Part shown: positions 6,370 to 8,655 of the stretch, in pieces
Layout: every line of letters begins with the position of its first letter
Numbering within the stretch: the first letter of the stretch is position 1
Origin: an uncultured Candidatus Saccharibacteria bacterium
GTDB taxonomy: Bacteria > Patescibacteriota > Saccharimonadia > Saccharimonadales > Saccharimonadaceae
NCBI GenBank assembly: GCA_938036845.1
Contig: CALHWA010000159.1
Coordinates: forward strand, 1 to 8,655
DNA: 8,655 bases
Direction: 5' to 3'
Notes under the pieces: model-generated
The model's input: the letters and a program-made list of their open reading frames with translations, nothing else
Told to the model about the DNA's origin: nothing
Database searches by the model: none
Position numbers and translations under genes: made by a program

Positions 6370-6433
6370 AATCTCTCTTATAGTAACACAATATTGGCAA
6401 AAGCGGCATGAGACAGCCAGGCTGAATGCTCAT
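6317..6433 (-). CDS. Doubtful 38-codon ORF overlapping the proS start out of frame
   Basis: The ATG at 6431-6433 has GAGG (6441-6444) seven bases upstream, a better ribosome-binding site than proS itself has. The frame runs 38 codons to a TGA at 6317-6319, overlapping the first 17 proS codons in another reading frame. It contains seven prolines, including a YPYP. A proline-containing ORF ahead of a prolyl-tRNA synthetase suggests a leader peptide, but several of these codons come from the overlap with proS, so the enrichment may be accidental. If the proS promoter is the -10 box at 6377-6388, this ORF would be transcribed only from farther upstream. Confidence 0.17.
   Translation of the reverse strand: MSIQPGCLMPLLPILCYYKRDYAIITHLYPYPQTSPRR
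6377..6388 (-). promoter_or_regulatory. Possible extended -10 promoter immediately before proS
   Basis: On the minus strand TGT plus TACTAT (6380-6388) makes an extended -10 element with four of six consensus bases; the overlapping TATAAG (6377-6382) is an alternative. No -35 box is seen at the proper spacing. The -10 box ends 10 bases (or 7 for the alternative) before the ATG, which would give a leader of only a few bases, as for lysS. Confidence 0.4.
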
Positions 6434-6458
6434 AATTTTACCTCAAAACTGATCGCTA

Positions 6459-6570
6459 ACGCAGTCAGCTCACCAAACAAGAAAATATCTGGAGGCCAGC
6501 GACCAAATATACGGAAAAGCACGATCATTCTATCTGGCCGGAACATTTTCGGTTCGGTGAGCTCCTGCGC
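6459..6570 (-). other. Candidate structured RNA or regulatory element upstream of proS
   Basis: On the minus strand GCGCAG-G-AGCTCACCGAAC (6552-6570) can pair with GTTTGGTGAGCT-GA-CTGCGT (6459-6478), giving 18 base pairs with one 1x2 internal loop. The 73 bases between contain a nested 6-bp stem (GGCCAG 6534-6539 with CTGGCC 6494-6499) and a 4-bp GATC/GGTC pairing inside it. The two non-Watson-Crick positions of the outer stem are G-U pairs in a minus-strand RNA but A-C mismatches in a plus-strand RNA, which favours transcription toward proS. An alternative short hairpin (CCGAAC...GTTCCGG) competes with the inner end of the outer stem. It matches no riboswitch, T-box or small RNA consensus that I know, and no U-tract follows, so it is not a plain terminator. 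Confidence 0.4.
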
Positions 6571-6671
6571 CAGTGGAGAGACGCCGAGAAAGAGAGGTTA
6601 GGATTGGTACGGGAGAAACGATGTCGACACAAAATAAGGTTTCTGAGTTGAGCTCGCTAGCCAGCTCTTCC

Positions 6672-7469
6672 CTACCCAACCATAAAGACAAACATCGCCA
6701 GGAATGCAATCGTGTTCTTGACCATATGGATGAGGATGCCGGGCCATATTGTGCCAGTCGTATGGCGCAGTGCCACCAGCACTACGCTGAGCATCGCTAC
6801 ATCAATGCCAACGTTGAGCTGGCCATGCACATAGCCAAAGAGCCCACTCACCACCACGGTAATGAGCCACAGCGGCATGTGCGCGGCATGGAGCTTGCTA
6901 TACAAATAGCCGCGAAACACCAGCTCCTCAGCCACTGGCGCTACCACCACCAACATTGCAAAGGCAAGCAAGCGCTCCGTGCCATAGAGCTGCTGATAGC
7001 CAAGATTCTGTGCCTGAGTCACATCAAAGCCGGGCAGCCACTGCTTGGCCGCCGCCAGCGCGATCATCGACAGCACAATGTAGATAATAAAGCCCACCAG
7101 TGCCCAGCCAAAGTCGCGCCACTGCAGCGAGCGCCGCCACCCAAGCTGGCGCCAGGTGGTGCGAAAGCTCGCTGGCGCCTTGGGCCGCACGCGCTGCACC
7201 AGCCACGGCAGGCCAATCAGCAGCGCCAACGCCACGACATAGACCGCCGTTTGCATCATGATAAGCGGCAAGACTGGCACCGACTCTTGGCCATGAAACA
7301 GGAGATAGAGCACTGTGTTGCAGAGTAGCCCCGCCCCCATAAAGCTCAGCCACACCCACAGTGGCCAACCGAGCCACGAGGCAACGCGCAGCAGGCGCTG
7401 GCGCGGTGTGAGCGGTGGCTTGGGCTGGGAGGAGTGAGCGGCTTTGGGCCAGAGAGCAACACGTATCAT
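6672..7469 (-). CDS. CPBP-family glutamic intramembrane protease
   Basis: The 265-residue protein is a multi-pass membrane protein of the CPBP (Abi/CAAX protease and bacteriocin-processing, Rce1-like) family. The family motifs are present in order: EELVFRG (181-187), with the paired catalytic glutamates and arginine; FGYVHG (211-216), with H215; and HMVKN (248-252), with H248 and N252. Hydrophobic segments lie at about 33-58, 65-92, 118-141, 165-180, 198-212, 222-234 and 241-264. The hydrophilic N-terminal 30 residues and the 93-118 loop are rich in Lys and Arg, predicted cytoplasmic. Family members cleave prenylated or signal-like peptides or give bacteriocin self-immunity; the substrate here cannot be told. 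The start ATG at 7467-7469 is supported by AAGGAG eight bases upstream. It lies 106 bases after the M50 protease gene on the same strand, probably in one transcript. Confidence 0.93.
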   Translation of the reverse strand: MIRVALWPKAAHSSQPKPPLTPRQRLLRVASWLGWPLWVWLSFMGAGLLCNTVLYLLFHGQESVPVLPLIMMQTAVYVVALALLIGLPWLVQRVRPKAPASFRTTWRQLGWRRSLQWRDFGWALVGFIIYIVLSMIALAAAKQWLPGFDVTQAQNLGYQQLYGTERLLAFAMLVVVAPVAEELVFRGYLYSKLHAAHMPLWLITVVVSGLFGYVHGQLNVGIDVAMLSVVLVALRHTTGTIWPGILIHMVKNTIAFLAMFVFMVG

Positions 7470-7576
7470 GAAGTGAGCTCCTTATGTATTACCATTACGC
7501 GATTGAGCAACCATAGCTCCCTGCGCTGCAACCCTCCACGATAACGCTCTGCCCTGCTACACTGCTTAGCCTGCAT
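7466..7576 (-). CDS. Doubtful 36-codon ORF bridging the two protease genes
   Basis: This frame fills the whole gap between the M50 and CPBP protease genes. Its ATG (7574-7576) shares a base with the TGA stop of the M50 gene (TGATG), and its own TGA (7466-7468) overlaps the CPBP ATG (ATGA). Both junctions are typical of translational coupling. The product is basic (many Arg and Lys: RAERYRGGLQRRE, then LWLLNRVMVIHKELTS) and I recognise no domain. No good Shine-Dalgarno precedes it, and 36 open codons can occur by chance. It could serve to pass ribosomes from one gene to the next rather than to make a useful peptide. Confidence 0.25.
   Translation of the reverse strand: MQAKQCSRAERYRGGLQRRELWLLNRVMVIHKELTS
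7478..7483 (-). promoter_or_regulatory. Ribosome-binding site of the CPBP protease gene
   Basis: AAGGAG ends eight bases before the ATG at 7467-7469, so the gene can initiate translation independently of any coupling with the ORF that overlaps it. Confidence 0.85.
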
Positions 7577-8655
7577 CAGTGCACCAACTTCCCAATGTCA
7601 GCAATCGTCACCAGCACAATCAAGCCAAGCAAGCACAAGAAGCCAGCCGCTTGGATATTCTCTTCCATCTGCTTGCTGAGTGGTTTGCGCAGCAGGCGGA
7701 AGATCGCCATCACGGTCCAGCGGCCACCATCGAGCGCAGGGATGGGCAAGATATTCATCACTGCCAGCGATAACGCAATGATCGCCGTCAGCAGCAACAC
7801 GTGCACCACACCGGCCTGCCCTGCTGCTGGGAAGATAATGGCAAAGATCCCCACCGGGCCAGCCACGGCATTACCCACTTGCGATAAGTTTTGCTTGGCC
7901 TGCTGGCTCGTCGCGCTGTCGCTACTAAACTGCTGCACCAGACTGGTGGCGAGATTTACCACCATATCACCCAGGCCTTGGAGCGTCGTCCCAGTGAGCT
8001 GCGCTGTTGTCACCACACCGACAATCGGTGCCGACCAGGTGGCGCGGATCGTATCTTGCTGCTTGGTGAGCTCTGCCCCCAAGTAGCCTTTGCGATCGGG
8101 GTTATCTTTGCGCAGCGCCACCATGGCAGTGGCTTGCTTATCACCGCGAGTATACACCACAGGCACAGTTTCGCCCTTGTGCTGGCTGGCAAAGTGCGCT
8201 AGGTCGGACGTGCTGCGCACCGTTTGCCCAGCCAGCTGGCTAATTGCATCACCCTGGCGGAGGCCTGCCTTGGCGGCGGGCAAGCCAGGAGTAAGTGTGC
8301 CCAGCTGCACTGGGTGGTTACTCACCACTGCGTCGCTTGGTAGGTAAAATTGGTTGTCGATCATCTTGGGTAGGCCCACCCAGGCGAGGCCAGTAAGGAG
8401 CACCACTGCGGTCAGCCAGTTGACGGTCACGCCAGCCAATAAAATCTTGGTCTTCTGCCAAAAGGTTGCTGCGCCATAATCACCAGGTTGATCGGCCGCA
8501 TCATGCTCGCCCTGCAGCTTAACAAAGCCACCCAGCGGCAGCCAGTTGAGCGAGAAGCGGACATTCTCGCCCAGAATACTTTTTTTGATCACTTTGCTAT
8601 AGGCCCGCGGTGGGAAGCCAATACCAAACTCCTCCACACCACACCAATCCATTCC
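7576..8655 (-). CDS. rseP: M50-family site-2 (RseP-like) intramembrane zinc protease, N-terminus cut by window
   Basis: The frame is open to the right edge of the window. The first visible ATG (8650-8652) is not the start, because the visible sequence begins just after where the HExxH zinc motif should be. Visible residue 2 onward reads MDWCGVEEFGIGF, matching the RseP region that follows that motif. Then come the membrane-reentrant LPLGGFVKL (38-46), a transmembrane helix (about 70-94), a PDZ domain (about 115-185, with GLPAAKAGLRQGDAI at 123-137), GPVGIF (265-270), the second metal-ligand motif NILPIPALDGG (300-310), and a last helix (336-352) before the TGA stop. One PDZ domain is visible, as in shorter homologues; E. 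coli RseP has two. The family cleaves membrane-bound anti-sigma factors and remnant signal peptides within the membrane. The substrate here is unknown. A CPBP protease gene follows on the same strand. Confidence 0.95.
   Translation of the reverse strand, partial: GMDWCGVEEFGIGFPPRAYSKVIKKSILGENVRFSLNWLPLGGFVKLQGEHDAADQPGDYGAATFWQKTKILLAGVTVNWLTAVVLLTGLAWVGLPKMIDNQFYLPSDAVVSNHPVQLGTLTPGLPAAKAGLRQGDAISQLAGQTVRSTSDLAHFASQHKGETVPVVYTRGDKQATAMVALRKDNPDRKGYLGAELTKQQDTIRATWSAPIVGVVTTAQLTGTTLQGLGDMVVNLATSLVQQFSSDSATSQQAKQNLSQVGNAVAGPVGIFAIIFPAAGQAGVVHVLLLTAIIALSLAVMNILPIPALDGGRWTVMAIFRLLRKPLSKQMEENIQAAGFLCLLGLIVLVTIADIGKLVH

Larger units (their letters stand above)
6370..6671. other. 302-base intergenic region between the CPBP gene and proS
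   Basis: From the proS side outward this region holds the possible proS -10 box, the GAGG site and start of a doubtful small ORF, the long-range hairpin at 6459-6570, and then about 100 bases with nothing firm. Near the CPBP stop, a near-palindrome (GAGCTGGCTAGCGAGCTC on the minus strand, 6648-6665) is followed after about 14 bases by TTATTTTG and could be a poor terminator. An ATG-started plus-strand frame with GGGAG upstream (6621) exists but runs antisense through the CPBP gene and is not credible. Confidence 0.5.

Noticed and set aside
6459..6570. T-box riboswitch upstream of a synthetase gene
   Set aside because: The conserved T-box core (AGGGUGGNACCGCG-like) and a following terminator are absent, so the hairpin is left as an unclassified structure.
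6573..7328. 251-codon plus-strand ORF
   Set aside because: It is the antisense shadow of the CPBP protease gene. Its product is a His/Gln/Lys-rich string without domains, whereas the minus frame has all the family motifs and a ribosome-binding site.

Overview
The window looks like ordinary chromosome from a small-genome bacterium of the Candidate Phyla Radiation (Patescibacteria), most plausibly a Saccharibacteria/TM7 relative. This is an inference. It rests on a lysyl-tRNA synthetase whose motif 2 and motif 3 differ from the usual bacterial form and resemble CPR versions, on compact housekeeping genes of moderate GC content, and on a surface protein with a single membrane anchor. UGA is used as an ordinary stop (the M50 protease gene ends with it), so the recoded-UGA lineages (Gracilibacteria, SR1) are unlikely. 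No mobile element, CRISPR array, rRNA or tRNA gene was found.

Layout. Bases 3-1145 (+) hold the 3' end of a gene for a membrane-anchored, probably extracellular (alpha/alpha) barrel glycan-active-like protein with a proline-rich C-terminal tail. It ends at a strong intrinsic terminator. Bases 1146-1508 contain no gene. Every confident gene beyond this is on the minus strand. In transcription order (right to left) they are: an M50/RseP-type site-2 protease cut by the window edge (7576-8655), a CPBP-family intramembrane protease (6672-7469), proS (4648-6369), greA (4138-4596) with a textbook terminator, a single-pass hypothetical protein (3123-3770), and lysS (1509-3008).

How the genes fit together. 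The rseP-proS neighbourhood is known from Firmicutes. Here a second intramembrane protease of a different mechanism sits between them. proS and greA are 51 bases apart with no terminator between them and probably share a transcript that stops at 4087-4117. lysS has its own near-consensus promoter, and its -10 box lies only 11 bases before the start codon, which predicts an almost leaderless mRNA. proS has a similar but weaker arrangement. The other minus-strand genes with visible starts have AAGGAG ribosome-binding sites, so the window seems to mix two modes of translation initiation.

Less certain items are three very small ORFs and one structured element. The ORFs are a hydrophobic 37-43-residue ORF between greA and the hypothetical gene, a 36-codon ORF that bridges the two protease genes with overlapping stop/start codons at both ends, and a proline-containing ORF overlapping the start of proS. 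The structured element is a 112-base long-range hairpin about 90 bases upstream of proS. No clearly new defence or mobile system is visible; the candidates for novelty are these small ORFs, the hairpin and the possible leaderless synthetase genes.
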